From the NCBI GenBank assembly GCA_026770025.1, contig JAMXDE010000041.1, positions 186,001 to 250,000 on the forward strand: a stretch of 64,000 nt of DNA, read 5' to 3'. Position 1 is the first letter of the stretch. Each line of letters begins with the position of its first letter. Shown here piece after piece: positions 1 to 10,992 of this stretch. Origin of the DNA: Craspedostauros australis. Taxonomy: Eukaryota; Bacillariophyta; Bacillariophyceae; Mastogloiales; Achnanthaceae. The translations under genes were made by a program, and so were the position numbers. Under the pieces are notes generated by a model, which worked only from the letters and a program-made list of their open reading frames with translations, did no database searches and was not told where the DNA came from.

Positions 1-3000
1 ACCAGTCTAATTACCAACGCCTACCACACCCTCGCAACAACCTTCGGTTTCCAACATGCCTTCGCCGCACCCCACAAGGTGGAAGGCATCATCCCTCAAG
101 ACGGCTCCTTCGATGTGGTATGGGACACCGGCGCCTCCATCTGTGTGACCAACGATATTAACGACTTCGTGGGCCCTACGTCTGCTCCAACCTCGCCAAC
201 CTTCCTCAACGGGTTTCTTCGCCGCACCAAGGTAAAGACGAAAGGCAGGGTTGAATGGTCCATCCTCGACGTCGACGGCAACCCTCGATCCTTATCCCTT
301 CCGGCTTTCTATGTGCCGGAGTCCTCAGTCAAGCTCATCAGCACCGCATGCCTCCTTAATGAATACAAAGGGGAGAATATTGTCGTGGAAGCGAACAACA
401 TCCAGCTGAGCGGCATCCCTGGAAACGACGAACGAGGTCCCATCATCGCCCACAACAAGAAATCGAACAACCTTCCGACATCACGTGCATATCGCACTGG
501 CGACCTCACCGAACTCCCAGCGGCACTCGCCACAACTGTAACTTCCGTGGCAGAGCAGAACCAAAACCTATCTCAACCGCAGAAGGAGCTGCTCAAGTGG
601 CACTATCGACTCGGGCACCTCTCCTTCAGACGAGTGCAGTTCCTACTCCGATCCGGCGCCCTCGTCAACACTGAGGCATCACGGAAGATGCAAACAGCTG
701 CCGCCCGCGTACAAGAATGCCCACTGTGTGCGGCTTGCCAATTTGGCAAACAACACCGCAGAACCACACCAGGCACAACGCAACACGCCGTCCAAGACCG
801 ACAGGGTGTGATAAAAACAGATCACCTCTTCCCGGGTCAGCAAGTCTCAGTGGACCACTTCGTGGGACGCACCTTGGGCCGCCTCTTCACAGGAAGAGGC
901 AAGTCCGATGCGTCGGAGATGTACAAGGGTGGCGCAATGTTCGTGGACCACGCGTCCGGCTACATACATGTGGAGCCAGTCGCATCCCTCACGACCCACG
1001 CTACGTTGGAAGCCAAGGAACGCTTCGAATCCATGTGCCGCGATGTGGGTGTGCCTGTGCGCTCGTACCTCTCTGACAACGCCACCACCTTTACATCGCC
1101 AGATTACGCCGAACACCTCAAACGGTTTCATCAAGTGCACCGCTTTGCTGGAGTCGGCGCTCACCATCACAACGGAGTGGCCGAGCGCAGCATCCGCACG
1201 ATCATCTCTATGGCACGAACAATGATGATGCATCAAAGCATTCATTGGCCTACGATGTTCGATGCCCAGCACTGGCCCATGGCCGTCGTCCATGCCGCTT
1301 ACGTACACAATCGTGTACCAAGCGCAGCAACAGGACTCACGCCTTTGGATATTCTCTCGCGCACGCGCATGCCCCTGAAACAGCTACACAACCTACATGT
1401 GTGGGGCAGCCCCGTCTACGTCTTAAACAAGGCGCTCGGCGACGGCCGCAAGATACCAAGATGGGAACCACGTGGGGAGCGCTATGTAAACATGGGACTC
1501 TCCCCTCGTCACGCGTCCACAGTTCCGCTGGTCCTCTCGCCGAGGACAGGATCGATCACGCCACAATTCCACGTTGTGTTTGACGATTGGTTCGCGACGA
1601 TAGCGACCGACTTGGCTGATCTTCCAGACTACAACTCGACGGAATGGACGCACATGTTCGGTGATACTACTTACCAAATACCGTTCGATGACGACGACAT
1701 CATTGCTATGGAAGAGCGGGACATCGAGCGAGAGGATGAAGCCGACCACCAGCGATTCCTTTCCTCACACGATGACGATCCGCCGGCAAAATTGTTGTCA
1801 GAAACGCCAAACACAAGAACCCCGATTGTGAGTGAACAAAATTCACCAACTCACATTTTGAGGCAACCCGTGACATCACACACGAAAACCGATGCCACCC
1901 CAATCGACCAAGTACAACCACCTCAACAAGTCAGCCGCTCGCCAACAACCATCGATATCAACAACCCGATACCACCGATGCCGTCGACAGAGGGAGCCGG
2001 AGAAGATCCAGCAAGTCACGCTGAACCGTTGCCGCCAACAGAGGGAGTTATCAACGACAACAGTGACGACGACGTACAACCACCAATCGACTCTCCTCCG
2101 ACTTCACCGCTGCGCAAACCCATCACTGCACCAACAGAACAACCGACGATTAGAAAGGCAAAACCGCCTCCACTACGCCGCTCTGAACGCATCAACAAGC
2201 GCACACCACGAGAACGACGGACCGTCGAGCGCCTCACCTACGACACGTTGGGTGGAAAAGTGGCCTGGGCCGACGACATCACACGACCATTCGAAACCAG
2301 CGCAAACGTAACCACTATCGCGACAAGTGAACCTAGCAAAGACCAAGCTGTGGAAGACATGAAGCACGCTCTCCAAACCTGCCGCGCGACCCTTCAGCGC
2401 TACACAATCCACGCAGATGAGATAGTAACACAGAAGGCCCACGATCTGGTGCGCAACGCTGACTCCATGCTCCGAAATCTGGCCAAAATTGACACCACCG
2501 AGTTGACCTGGGAGGAACGACGTTGGGCACAGGGCGACCTTGAGATGGAAAGGATGCTTCGCATCCAGCAACTCGAAATCCGAGCCAGGATGCGCAAGGA
2601 ACAAGAAGAAGCGGCAACAAGCAAAGGAACGTCAACCAACGAGCACCACATTCTCATGATGAGCAATCACTCCGACTCGTCCTCGGAGGACGACGATCCA
2701 CTTCCAGGCACCACAATGCGCCCCATCGACATCGGCCACCTATGGCCACACCATGTCAACATCACTCGACACATCGGCTATTACTTCGACCATGTAGTGC
2801 AATTTCGATTCCCGACGGAAGCCGCAAGGAGCCAGTGCGTTTACTACGCCATTCGCCGATTCGTCGATGCCGTCGAAGAAATGCTCGAAACAGGCGAATA
2901 CCACCTCCCCGTCTCATACTTCGGCTTCATACCAAGAACGCAAGGCCAGCGATACACTCTGGAACGGGCCATCGCCGCCATGGAAAACGGCCTACGACCA

Positions 3001-4974
3001 CCGGACGAAGACGAACGGGTGCAGGACTTCATGCGACGAGCGGGTTTCGCCTGGCACCTCATTACGCACGACGAGCGTTTTGAAATCGGCATACTGCACC
3101 TGCACATCCAACTCGGCGTCGCGCCGGAGGTACCACCGACAATCATGGCTCCGCCAAGCGAATTCGAACCGGCCGAACACCGTCCCTCAGCCCCGACAAA
3201 CGCTCATCTTCCACGACAACATGAGAATGACGAATCCGACGAACACTACGCGATGGCAGCAACTCTTGAGCACGATGGTGACGACCACACCGACCACCAC
3301 CGCGCCTTCATCACGTACGACTTGCTCAACTTCTTCACGACCGGGGGCGATCTCGGTATCTCGGATCGACATGTCAGCTACAAGGCATCCAAGACCGATC
3401 CCGACACCCTCTCCTTCAGCGAGGCGATGAACGACGACAACAAACAAGAATGGATGGCGGCCGCACACAAAGAAATCCATGACCTTACCAAAAAGGGGAC
3501 TTGGATTGAGGTGCCAAAATCCACCGCTACTGAACGCATTTTTCCTGGCACGTGGGTGTTTCGGCGCAAGCGGATGCCCGACGGCACGGTAAAGAAGTAC
3601 AAGGGACGGTGGTGCTGCAGAGGCGACATGATGACTGAAACGGAAGCAACTTACGCCCCGGTCGTTGCCTGGTCCTCTGTTCGCGTCTTTCTCATCCTTT
3701 CCATTTTGCTTCGCTGGGTCACGACGTCAATTGATTTCTCAAACGCCTTCGTACAAGCCGACATCCATCGTCCGGTATACCTACACCTCCCACGCGGATT
3801 CCGATCAACCAACGGACCCGATACATGCCTCAAACTGATCAAAAGCCTCTACGGGTTAACTATAGCTCCCAAGCTATGGTACCAACACCTTGTGCGTGCT
3901 CTCCTCGCGGAAGGATTCCACGCGTGTGATCAAGAACGGTGCCTGTTCATGCGCGATGGGATGATGATCGTCCTCTATGTGGACGATGCCGGCATTGCTT
4001 CGCGCACGGAAGAAGAAGCAGACGCATTCATTGGGTCCATGCGTAAGCGCGGATTTGATCTCACACGAGAAGGTACTTTCACGGAATTTCTGGGAATATC
4101 GCTACACAGAGATCCCAAGAACAACACCATCCACCTCAAACAAACCGGCCTCATCAACAAGATCATCGACGCTACAGGCATGCAGAACTGCAAACCCAAC
4201 GTGACACCCACAACACAACTTGCCCTTGGAGCATCAATCGATCAACCCCCGATGAAGGAGGCATGGAACTACCGCTCCGTCGTTGGCATGCTGCTCTATT
4301 TGACTACAAATACACGCCCCGACCTAGCTTTCGCCGTCTCTCAAGTGGCGCGATTCAGCAACGACCCTCGCCAGCCACACGCAAAGGCAATCAAAATGAT
4401 AGTGCGCTACCTTCGCCACACCAACACCATGGGAACCATCGTGCGCCCGACGGGTCAACTCAACCTGGAGTGCTACGTTGATGCCGATTTCGCAGGTCTG
4501 TACAAGCGCGAGGCCGACGACTCCCCTAACGCAGTGCGCTCCCGCACAGGGTATGTCATCATCCTCGGCGGATGCCCACTTGTGTGGAAATCGAAGCTGC
4601 AGACGGAAATCGCCTTGTCCACAATGGAATCGGAGTACGCCGCGCTGTCTCTCGCTATGCGCGCCCTCATCCCGATGCAACAACTTATCAACGAAGTGAA
4701 AGCGTCAACCAGCCTCAACCAATCGCTACAAACCAACATCCAGTGCACCGTGTTTGAGGACAACGAGGCGTGTATCTCACTGGCAACGAATCACAAGGTC
4801 ACGGCACGAACCAAACATTTCCTAACCAAGTGGCACTTCTTCTGGCACTGGATCAAGGAGGGTTTCATTCGAATCCTTCACGTGCCGACACCCAACCAAA
4901 TTGCCGACATCTTCACAAAGGGCCTCGCGCGGGACGCATTTGAGCATCTGCGCCGTATGCTCATGGGATGGTGA
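1..4974 (+). CDS. pol: copia Pol polyprotein (5' end outside window)
   Basis: This is the polyprotein that makes and integrates element cDNA. Counting from base 79, the aspartic protease motif DTGAS lies near residue 17. The H..H..C..C zinc finger of the pre-integrase region is at about 180-225 (HYRLGH, then CPLCAAC). The integrase core D,D,E runs from about 258 to 368 (VDHASG, SDNATT, NGVAERS). A Pro/Asp-rich spacer follows to about 1130. Reverse transcriptase covers about 1155-1400 with YVDD near 1300, and RNase H about 1465-1610 with YVDADFAG and SEYAALS. The frame has no stop between base 1 and the stop at 4974, so any start codon inside the window is arbitrary. The family assignment is secure from the domain order, with integrase before reverse transcriptase. 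Confidence 0.93.
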   Translation, partial: TSLITNAYHTLATTFGFQHAFAAPHKVEGIIPQDGSFDVVWDTGASICVTNDINDFVGPTSAPTSPTFLNGFLRRTKVKTKGRVEWSILDVDGNPRSLSLPAFYVPESSVKLISTACLLNEYKGENIVVEANNIQLSGIPGNDERGPIIAHNKKSNNLPTSRAYRTGDLTELPAALATTVTSVAEQNQNLSQPQKELLKWHYRLGHLSFRRVQFLLRSGALVNTEASRKMQTAAARVQECPLCAACQFGKQHRRTTPGTTQHAVQDRQGVIKTDHLFPGQQVSVDHFVGRTLGRLFTGRGKSDASEMYKGGAMFVDHASGYIHVEPVASLTTHATLEAKERFESMCRDVGVPVRSYLSDNATTFTSPDYAEHLKRFHQVHRFAGVGAHHHNGVAERSIRTIISMARTMMMHQSIHWPTMFDAQHWPMAVVHAAYVHNRVPSAATGLTPLDILSRTRMPLKQLHNLHVWGSPVYVLNKALGDGRKIPRWEPRGERYVNMGLSPRHASTVPLVLSPRTGSITPQFHVVFDDWFATIATDLADLPDYNSTEWTHMFGDTTYQIPFDDDDIIAMEERDIEREDEADHQRFLSSHDDDPPAKLLSETPNTRTPIVSEQNSPTHILRQPVTSHTKTDATPIDQVQPPQQVSRSPTTIDINNPIPPMPSTEGAGEDPASHAEPLPPTEGVINDNSDDDVQPPIDSPPTSPLRKPITAPTEQPTIRKAKPPPLRRSERINKRTPRERRTVERLTYDTLGGKVAWADDITRPFETSANVTTIATSEPSKDQAVEDMKHALQTCRATLQRYTIHADEIVTQKAHDLVRNADSMLRNLAKIDTTELTWEERRWAQGDLEMERMLRIQQLEIRARMRKEQEEAATSKGTSTNEHHILMMSNHSDSSSEDDDPLPGTTMRPIDIGHLWPHHVNITRHIGYYFDHVVQFRFPTEAARSQCVYYAIRRFVDAVEEMLETGEYHLPVSYFGFIPRTQGQRYTLERAIAAMENGLRPPDEDERVQDFMRRAGFAWHLITHDERFEIGILHLHIQLGVAPEVPPTIMAPPSEFEPAEHRPSAPTNAHLPRQHENDESDEHYAMAATLEHDGDDHTDHHRAFITYDLLNFFTTGGDLGISDRHVSYKASKTDPDTLSFSEAMNDDNKQEWMAAAHKEIHDLTKKGTWIEVPKSTATERIFPGTWVFRRKRMPDGTVKKYKGRWCCRGDMMTETEATYAPVVAWSSVRVFLILSILLRWVTTSIDFSNAFVQADIHRPVYLHLPRGFRSTNGPDTCLKLIKSLYGLTIAPKLWYQHLVRALLAEGFHACDQERCLFMRDGMMIVLYVDDAGIASRTEEEADAFIGSMRKRGFDLTREGTFTEFLGISLHRDPKNNTIHLKQTGLINKIIDATGMQNCKPNVTPTTQLALGASIDQPPMKEAWNYRSVVGMLLYLTTNTRPDLAFAVSQVARFSNDPRQPHAKAIKMIVRYLRHTNTMGTIVRPTGQLNLECYVDADFAGLYKREADDSPNAVRSRTGYVIILGGCPLVWKSKLQTEIALSTMESEYAALSLAMRALIPMQQLINEVKASTSLNQSLQTNIQCTVFEDNEACISLATNHKVTARTKHFLTKWHFFWHWIKEGFIRILHVPTPNQIADIFTKGLARDAFEHLRRMLMGW

Positions 4975-4994
4975 TGGCACCACAAATTGTGAAC

Positions 4995-5593
4995 TGTTAA
5001 TCGAACGATGGAGGTTTTTACACCGGGGACATACTTCGCACTACGCCGAGAGGGAGAGTTGGGACAGACTAGCTCCGGGACTGACTCGGGACTTGACTGT
5101 CCATTCCGCGTACACGGTACTCGGTACCCAAGACCGATACTGTGATGAAAGGCTACCACACACACGATGTGTAGTTGAACTGCAATCCTTGCGTTGCTCG
5201 CCCTCCAGCTCATGCACCCCTGCCACCTATCCACCTCGTCACCCTGCCGAACATGCATCTGTCTTGAAGCATATCCATGTGAATGGATCAGTTACTGCTC
5301 TATGGGTGATGATACTGGAAGACTGTATGCGTGCAGGATCACCACGGCATGTTGCTGCGCAACAAAGAACGGCTGAAGTACGACAGCATGAACCCCACCT
5401 TTTTACTCGATCGTCCTATCAATGGTAAGCTTAACACATAAAACAAGCAATCAGAAACAATCTTCACAGCTTACTCTCAAGTTTACTACAGTTACACCAT
5501 CGTCTGATACAGCTTTGCTCTCAACATCAAACGGCGTCAAAACCGGTTGAAGGGCAGATCATCCTCCTAACAACGTGCAAAAGACACGGAACA
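4995..5593 (+). repeat. candidate 3' LTR of the left-edge copia element
   Basis: The non-coding stretch after pol begins TGTTAA and ends GGAACA, a 4-bp inverted terminal repeat typical of LTRs. The next bases (CTAAC, a possible 5-bp target duplication) lead straight into LRR-coding sequence. The 5' boundary is tentative: a purine-rich CCGGGGAC ends at 5030, so the LTR could instead begin at 5031. The matching 5' LTR is not in the window. Confidence 0.45.
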
Positions 5594-6285
5594 CTAACTG
5601 GTTGCTTCGATCGTTGAAAAGACTCTACGCCGGAAGGAGCGGGTTGGGTGGCTCAATCCCATCCGAGATCGGCAACCTCGCCCAGCTCAACTGGTTACTG
5701 CTGTTCGATAGCTTGTTGACAGGCACTATTCCACCCGAGATGGGCAATCTGCCCGCCATTGAGCGCTTCAGCATCGCAAACAAGCGACAGAACGATCCAT
5801 CCAATCCCACTCCACATCTCGAGGGCCCTTTGCCAACCGAGTTGGGCCAGCTGAGCACTCTCGAGCAGTTCCGCATCTACGACACATGGGGTATCAATGG
5901 TACCATACCCACGGAGTATGGCAACTTGATGACTGTGAACAACTTCCAGGTGCGGAACAACCGTCTGAGCGGCGTCCTTCCCAGCGAGCTCGGACTCCTC
6001 ACCAACATCCAACGGTTGTATTTGGAAGGCAATGAATTTTCCGGATCGATCATCTCCGAGCTTGGCAATCTGACGAACATCGCCACATTGAGTGTGGAAT
6101 TGAATGATCTGACGGGAAGCATCCCTGCATCGATCTGCGCATCTGCATTCCTGGATGAGGTTGATGCAGATTGTGACAAGGTGATTTGTACATGTTGCAA
6201 TGGTCCCGTTTGCTGTGGGGCGATTGAGAACAAGACGAGTATCTTCGAAGAGGCAAACTGTCCGGTCGGTGAAGAGAGAGTCTAA
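5594..6285 (+). pseudogene. 3' fragment of an LRR gene cut by a copia insertion
   Basis: About 229 codons are open without a stop and align over their full length with the end of the intact LRR gene at 13847-15105. They show repeats of the GTIPxEIGNL and GSIPxELGNL kind, then the same Cys-rich tail (CTCCNGPVCCG) and NKTSIFEEANCPV ending. Homology begins at the RSLKR segment directly after the copia element, so the gene was split there and its 5' part should lie left of the window. This copy has one LRR unit fewer than its paralogue because it lacks the 72-bp duplication at 14731-14874. No promoter or start is visible for the fragment, so it is probably a pseudogene, although the frame is intact. 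Confidence 0.75.
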
Positions 6286-6802
6286 CGTGGAGCATGCGCA
6301 GCCGAAGATATGGTTGACCATGCAGCACCATACTCATAATCTTGTGCGGCAGCAGTCTCCAGCGATGTAAGGTTATACCTAGTGCATGATGTACCTGTTC
6401 AATGCTTGTGTTGCGCTCGCATGAGAGCTGCGGTATTTGTTGGTGGATGGGAGGGCGCAGAGCATATCTTCGAGGCTCTGAAACCCGTCGAGTTCTTGTG
6501 CTTAAAGTCTGACGTTAGGTCGCGCACGAGCAAATGGTACACAAAGGATTTGCATCCACGCCGCCGATCGAAGCAACTCGTCCCTAAACAGCAGGATCGG
6601 TGACATTGCCAACCCATCCACAGGTCCACACGTAACCGGGAAGGATGGTCGTGCCGTTTCTTTGCTGCGCTTCGTCATCATGCGTTGTGGCAAGGCAGGT
6701 CATCATTACCACGAATTCGCGCCTGCTAATCACGAACTGAAGTGTACAAACAAGTGAGCGTAATTAAGCACTTTCTTGCGCTTCACGCAATGGAAGTGAA
6801 CT
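6286..6802. other. intergenic, no gene recognised
   Basis: About 0.5 kb between the LRR fragment and the DNA transposon. I see no convincing coding sequence, RNA gene or repeat in it. Confidence 0.5.
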
Positions 6803-7245
6803 GGAACACCCAACATTTTGTCCGATTTTCACTTTTCTAGCTCGTGACTTACTTTAACAGGACTTAATACACGGCGTTGAGACAGAAAAGTGAATCAGCC
6901 GAAATCCCAAAAAGCATACTTAGGGTTACGCTATTTTACTTCAATTGTGGTTCGTTCACGCCCATCAAGAGAGACCGGACAAAACCGGAGAAACTAGGTC
7001 AGACCGGACAGACCGGTCAAAATGACCGGACAAAACGGACAGACCGGACAAAACGACCGGACAGACCGGACAAAACGACCGGACAAAACGGACAGACCGG
7101 ACAAAACGACCGGACAGACCGGACAGACCGGACAAAACGACCGGACAAACCGGACAAGATGACCGGACAGACCGGACAAAACGACCGGACAGAATGGATA
7201 GACCGGACAAAATTAACGAGCTTAGCGGACACTGTCCGTTAACAG
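6803..7245 (+). repeat. left terminal inverted repeat of the DNA transposon
   Basis: Inverted partner of about 10010-10422. The outer 160 bp are unique sequence. The inner part, 6967-7215, is a tandem array built from GACCGGACA and GACCGGACAAAAC units. The array is open as Arg/Thr/Gln-rich or Val/Arg/Ser-rich peptide in several frames, which is a by-product of the repeat. Confidence 0.85.
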
Positions 7246-7586
7246 TGTACCCAAACCAGCGCTGAAGGTCGGCGCGGCGACGTGCGATGGATCAAATGGG
7301 AGCAACATTGCGAGTGTCTGGGTTGAGTGTGGAGAACGACCTCCGGCAAGTATTTTTGGTTGATGCGATTAGCATGTGGAAAGTAGATAGCAAAAGCTGT
7401 GAAGAGTGATGCTGGTTCTTACTGTTTCGTACTCCATTCTGAGACACTCTGCTCAAGTTCAATACGCTCTGCTCAATTAAGGGTTGCCATGCTTGGTTTC
7501 AAGATAGAAAATAAGCTTGATTTGTTGCACTTCCTGGTAGATGCGTTCTTTGAATTTGCGCTTTCCAAATTGCACATATATACTGG

Positions 7587-8711
7587 TCAGGTTTGCTGCA
7601 ACTCTGATGGTGTCACCTCTGTTTGTTCAACTTCTTGGGTGTCTTGTTGGAGGAGCATACTTGCAGTGGACATGTTGAGCACCAAGCCTCCACAAGAATT
7701 CATTGCTTCTCTTGGGTGTATGCATCTATCATGTTCCAATGAGGCCAATTCCACCATGGGGTGCAACTCTTTCTTGCCCAACTGCTTCCAATGATCGCAA
7801 AGGTGAGCTTCAAACTGGCTGAGCACAACATCAACAAATTCAGCCATGTGGAAGCAGCATGTGTCCCACACTTCTGCAGCAGATAACTCTTCTTCAGTCA
7901 TTGGCAAGACACCATCTAGCAAGTCCTGTAGAATGATGAATTTTGCTTTGCTAGCCTTTCACTTGATACAACCCTCTCTTCTTGACATTATGGGGATGTT
8001 TGAAGTATGCTGTGGTGTTTGTGCTATGTCTTGACCACTCCTTTCTTGTTGATTCTGTGGAACAATGATGATTTCACTCAGGATTTGGCTTCTGTGCGAT
8101 TCTTCAAGCTTGGCATGATGCCTGGCTGTCTGAGTTCCTGAGAGATAAAACAAGAGAGCTTGCCCCAAACATTCGAGAAGAACGAACTGTTGCAAAAATG
8201 CAAGCTTGTCCATCCACGGATGCAGGAGCAGCAAGAAGCATTCTCTGATTGGACTACTTGATGTGTTGTGCCAAGAATAGACAAAGAACAGACCGAGTTG
8301 CCAAGTACCTGCAGCAAACATAGAACACAATGACAAGACAGTGATACAACCAAAGTGAGGACAACAGAATGCAGAGAGAGAAAGCTCACAAATCAAACTT
8401 CATTTGTTCTTGCCCTTTCTTGTCATGATGACAGTGCCTGCCTTGAGGTAAGCAGCCACAGGAACAGCATCATCAATGTCTTGGACTTCTCTCACTATGG
8501 TGATCCACAACCATGATCCATCTATCCCACATGTGCTGCAAAATTCCACAGCACTTTGGCTATGACAGGACTTGCACTTCACATACTCTGATGTCTTCCT
8601 TGCATTGGATGACAATGATTGGAGTCCTGTGGAAAATGCCCTCAAGAATGAATATTTCTGACACAGACTTTCTATGTTGAAACTTCTTTTCTCTTGACTC
8701 AATGCTTGCAC
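7587..8711 (-). other. unrecognised minus-strand reading frames inside the transposon
   Basis: Three consecutive minus-strand frames (8711-8400, 8396-7959, 7922-7587) could be exons of one gene or decayed remains. The first holds a possible zinc ribbon, CKSC..EFCSTCG. The last is acidic and helical (MTEEELSAAEVWDTC). I do not recognise the family. They may be a second transposon gene, since Harbinger elements often carry two, or host sequence captured by the element. Splice sites were not resolved, and the frames could also be chance. Confidence 0.25.
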
Positions 8712-9122
8712 ATTGCAACAGCATCAATCTCACAACCAAGAACACAGCAATGATGTTGACAAATCCTCAAGTAGGGAAGATCAACCATAATGCACCAAAC
8801 ATATTGGCAATTTCACACCTAATGGAGAGAATACCAATGACAACAAAGCCAGCAGCATTGCCACCACATCACATCAACAGAAGCCACACATACCCTCTGT
8901 ACAAATGCTCATCGCTTAACCATTGGGTGTCCTGGAACAAGGTTTTATTGCTGAACTGGTATTTGCCCTTTGTTTCTTGACATAACAATGGATCAAAGAA
9001 ATACCATGTTCTGATCTCACTATGCATCTTGGCCGTAAATTATTTCAGGTATTTGGGATGACATGCACACAATGACTACTTCCACAGCAAAAATATCACA
9101 ATATGACAACACTGGAAGAGGC

Positions 9123-9830
9123 TTCTGAATGTTCCTTGCAGTTCTATGCTTTCTATGGACCTATCCAAAGAATGCCAACATCCTTGCTGCAGCATATGGG
9201 ATATGTTGACAGTATGCAATATGGAATCATCTATGGTGCTGGATCAAAATGATTGCAGCAATGAAAGCTGACATGATTGTTTGGCCAAGCTAATTGAATG
9301 ATCCAGAGGGAACAGCTTTCATTGCCACAGTTGACAGCACATATTTTCATGCATGGGAGCAGAAACACTCAACACTCAACACAGATCTGGCATGGGGCTC
9401 GAAGAAGTTCAACCACGGTGCTCTCAAATATGAGATCGCAATCACTGTGTACCACTTAAAGTGTGTTTGGATTCACAGGCTCCACCAAGGAGGTAAACAT
9501 GACTTGACTATTTGTTGTGAAGGATTGTTGCATCAGATCACAGGCAAAAAAGTCATCATTACTGATCGTGCGCACAGGACGAGTTGTATGGAAAAAGAAT
9601 ATGATGTGAACACCAAATGAGCTCGATGGGCCAGAACTTGAAAACTTCAAGAGCAGAGCACAGTTGCATCATGAGACCTTCAATGAGAGACTGGAGTTCT
9701 TCAGCGTTCTGGAGATCACTTTTTGCATGGCACAGAAAAGCAGAAGCATGTGTTTGAAGCCAGTTGTGTCATTGTGCAATACCATCAGGATGATGGAGCA
9801 GAACTCTTTGAGATTTGATGTCATACCACA
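9123..9830 (+). pseudogene. decayed DDE superfamily transposase (Harbinger-like)
   Basis: The N-terminal part (9123-9293) reads like the helix region of DDE_4 transposases: a LAVLCFLWTYPKNANIL stretch, then WIKMIAAMKADMIVWP. The catalytic part follows: IATVDST (first Asp, codon at 9333), KKVIITDR (second Asp, codon at 9564), and HHETFNERLEFFSVL (Glu, codon at 9673). Between them are YEIAITV and a KHDLTI segment usual for the family. It is broken: stop codons interrupt 9123-9293 and the frame changes near 9600, so the Glu lies in another frame. Recognition is by motif order and spacing from memory of the family, not by a search. Confidence 0.6.
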
Positions 9831-10009
9831 AAACAGTAATAAGAACAACACACATAATGCAATAGAACCGGACATTTGCATTGGCATGATGCCATACTTC
9901 AGTGCAAAGCTGGCTTGTTGTCTTGTTTCGCTGATCTGTTCTTGTGGTTTGGGTTGGCTTGTGTCACTCTGTGCGAAGTAGTTTTGTCTGTTTCTTCACG
10001 ATCCAAATG

Positions 10010-10422
10010 TCCGTTACGTTCGACCAAACGTCCGTTACATAGTCCGATAAATTCTTGAGTTTTGTCCGGTCTGTCCGGTTGATTCGCTTGTTTTGTCCGG
10101 TCTGTCCGGTCATTTTGTCCGGTTTGTCCGGTCTGTCCGGTCGTTTTGTCCGGTTTGTCCGGTCTGTCCGGTCGTTTTGTCCGGTCTGTCCGGTTTGTCC
10201 GGTCATTTTGTCCGGTCTGTCCGGTCTGACTGAGTTTCTCCGGTTTTGTCCGGTCTCTCTTGTGCCTGGACCAACGACAATTGAAGAGCAATAGCGTAAC
10301 CCTATCTAAGATTTTCAGGATTTCAGGCGATTCACTTTTCTGTCTCAACGCAGTGTATTAAGTCCCGGTAAATTAGGTCACGATCTAGAAAAGTGAAAAT
10401 CGGACAAAATGTTGGGTGTTCC
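10010..10422 (-). repeat. right terminal inverted repeat of the DNA transposon
   Basis: Reverse complement of 6803-7245 with scattered differences. The GACCGGACA array, here read as TGTCCGGTC, occupies about 10060-10250. The number and order of repeat units differ between the two arms, so the arrays have evolved separately since insertion. Confidence 0.85.
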
Positions 10423-10992
10423 TGGAATAATGTCAAATACACCTAATAAATGGGGCTGAGTACCATAGTTGCGGGGCTTAGCAGCAACAAAATGTCACGG
10501 TTAGCACACAGAACGAGGTCATTATGTTCTTGCTCTTTGCTATTCGCCGCTGTCCCGCTTCACAATCGTTTTCATCCCTCTCGTCGTCATCACAAACGGC
10601 GACAGCTGACCAGGGTGACGAAGAAAGCAAGACCAACGAAGACAGTCCGTGAGAGGAAGCGTTGGTACACGGTTACCAGCGATACAAGTTCCTTTCCTTA
10701 ATAGTACAGCGGTACGAATTGGTGTTTTGTTGACGTGATGCCATTCTGCCCAAGCGTAATTTGCTTGGGCGGCTTTGTGTACCTGGGGAATGAAGATGGA
10801 ACAGCAACGCCAAAGTCCCATCCTCCATGTTCAGTACGCGCACAACAGCACAAGAGACAAAGTATTTCGGCACTGCGCTTCCTCCTGTCTGGTTTCCGTC
10901 ATTCTCGCGCCCACAGAGTTCTCCTCATAACTCATGACCCAAGACAGCAGCAGCATACGACTATAATAGAATAGCAAGCCACCAGCACCAGC
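10423..10992. other. intergenic, probable promoter side of the LRR gene
   Basis: About 0.57 kb between the transposon and the LRR start codon. No coding sequence is recognised. The 5' leader of the LRR gene should lie in the last part, which is rich in AGC and CAGCA just before the ATG. No defined promoter motif could be supported. Confidence 0.4.

Larger units (their letters stand above)
1..5593 (+). mobile_element. Ty1/copia LTR retrotransposon, left end outside the window
   Basis: The copia domain order protease, integrase, reverse transcriptase and RNase H is read on the plus strand, with the frame open from base 1, so the 5' LTR and gag lie beyond the left edge. The right end is set at about 5593 because sequence homologous to an LRR gene (see 13847-15105) starts at once after it. 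A candidate 3' LTR ends in AACA, matching a TGTT start at 4995. The visible coding part looks whole. Its age cannot be judged without the other LTR. It differs from the two elements at 30.7-43.7 kb in its protease motif (DTGAS rather than DSHADT), so it belongs to another copia lineage. Confidence 0.9.
6803..10422 (+). mobile_element. DNA transposon with long minisatellite-bearing inverted repeats, Harbinger/DDE_4-like
   Basis: The two ends are inverted copies of each other, starting GGAACACCCAAC at 6803 and ending with its complement at 10422. They match over about 410-440 bp, including a TTAATACAC..GTTGAGACAGAAAAGTGAATC stretch with differences. Each arm carries an array of GACCGGACA units. 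Inside, on the plus strand, is a decayed DDE transposase (9123-9830). Flanks read ACTGG on the left and CCTGG on the right if the arms are trimmed to AACACCC, a possible imperfect 5-bp target duplication, but this is weak. The element is non-functional as seen because the transposase frame is interrupted. The arrangement resembles foldback-type elements, and the transposase family points to PIF/Harbinger relatives. Confidence 0.75.

Noticed and set aside
6877-10348. Arg/Thr- or Val/Arg/Ser-rich reading frames over the GACCGGACA arrays on both strands
   Set aside because: They are open only because the repeat unit lacks stops in several frames. They fall inside the inverted arms of a transposon.
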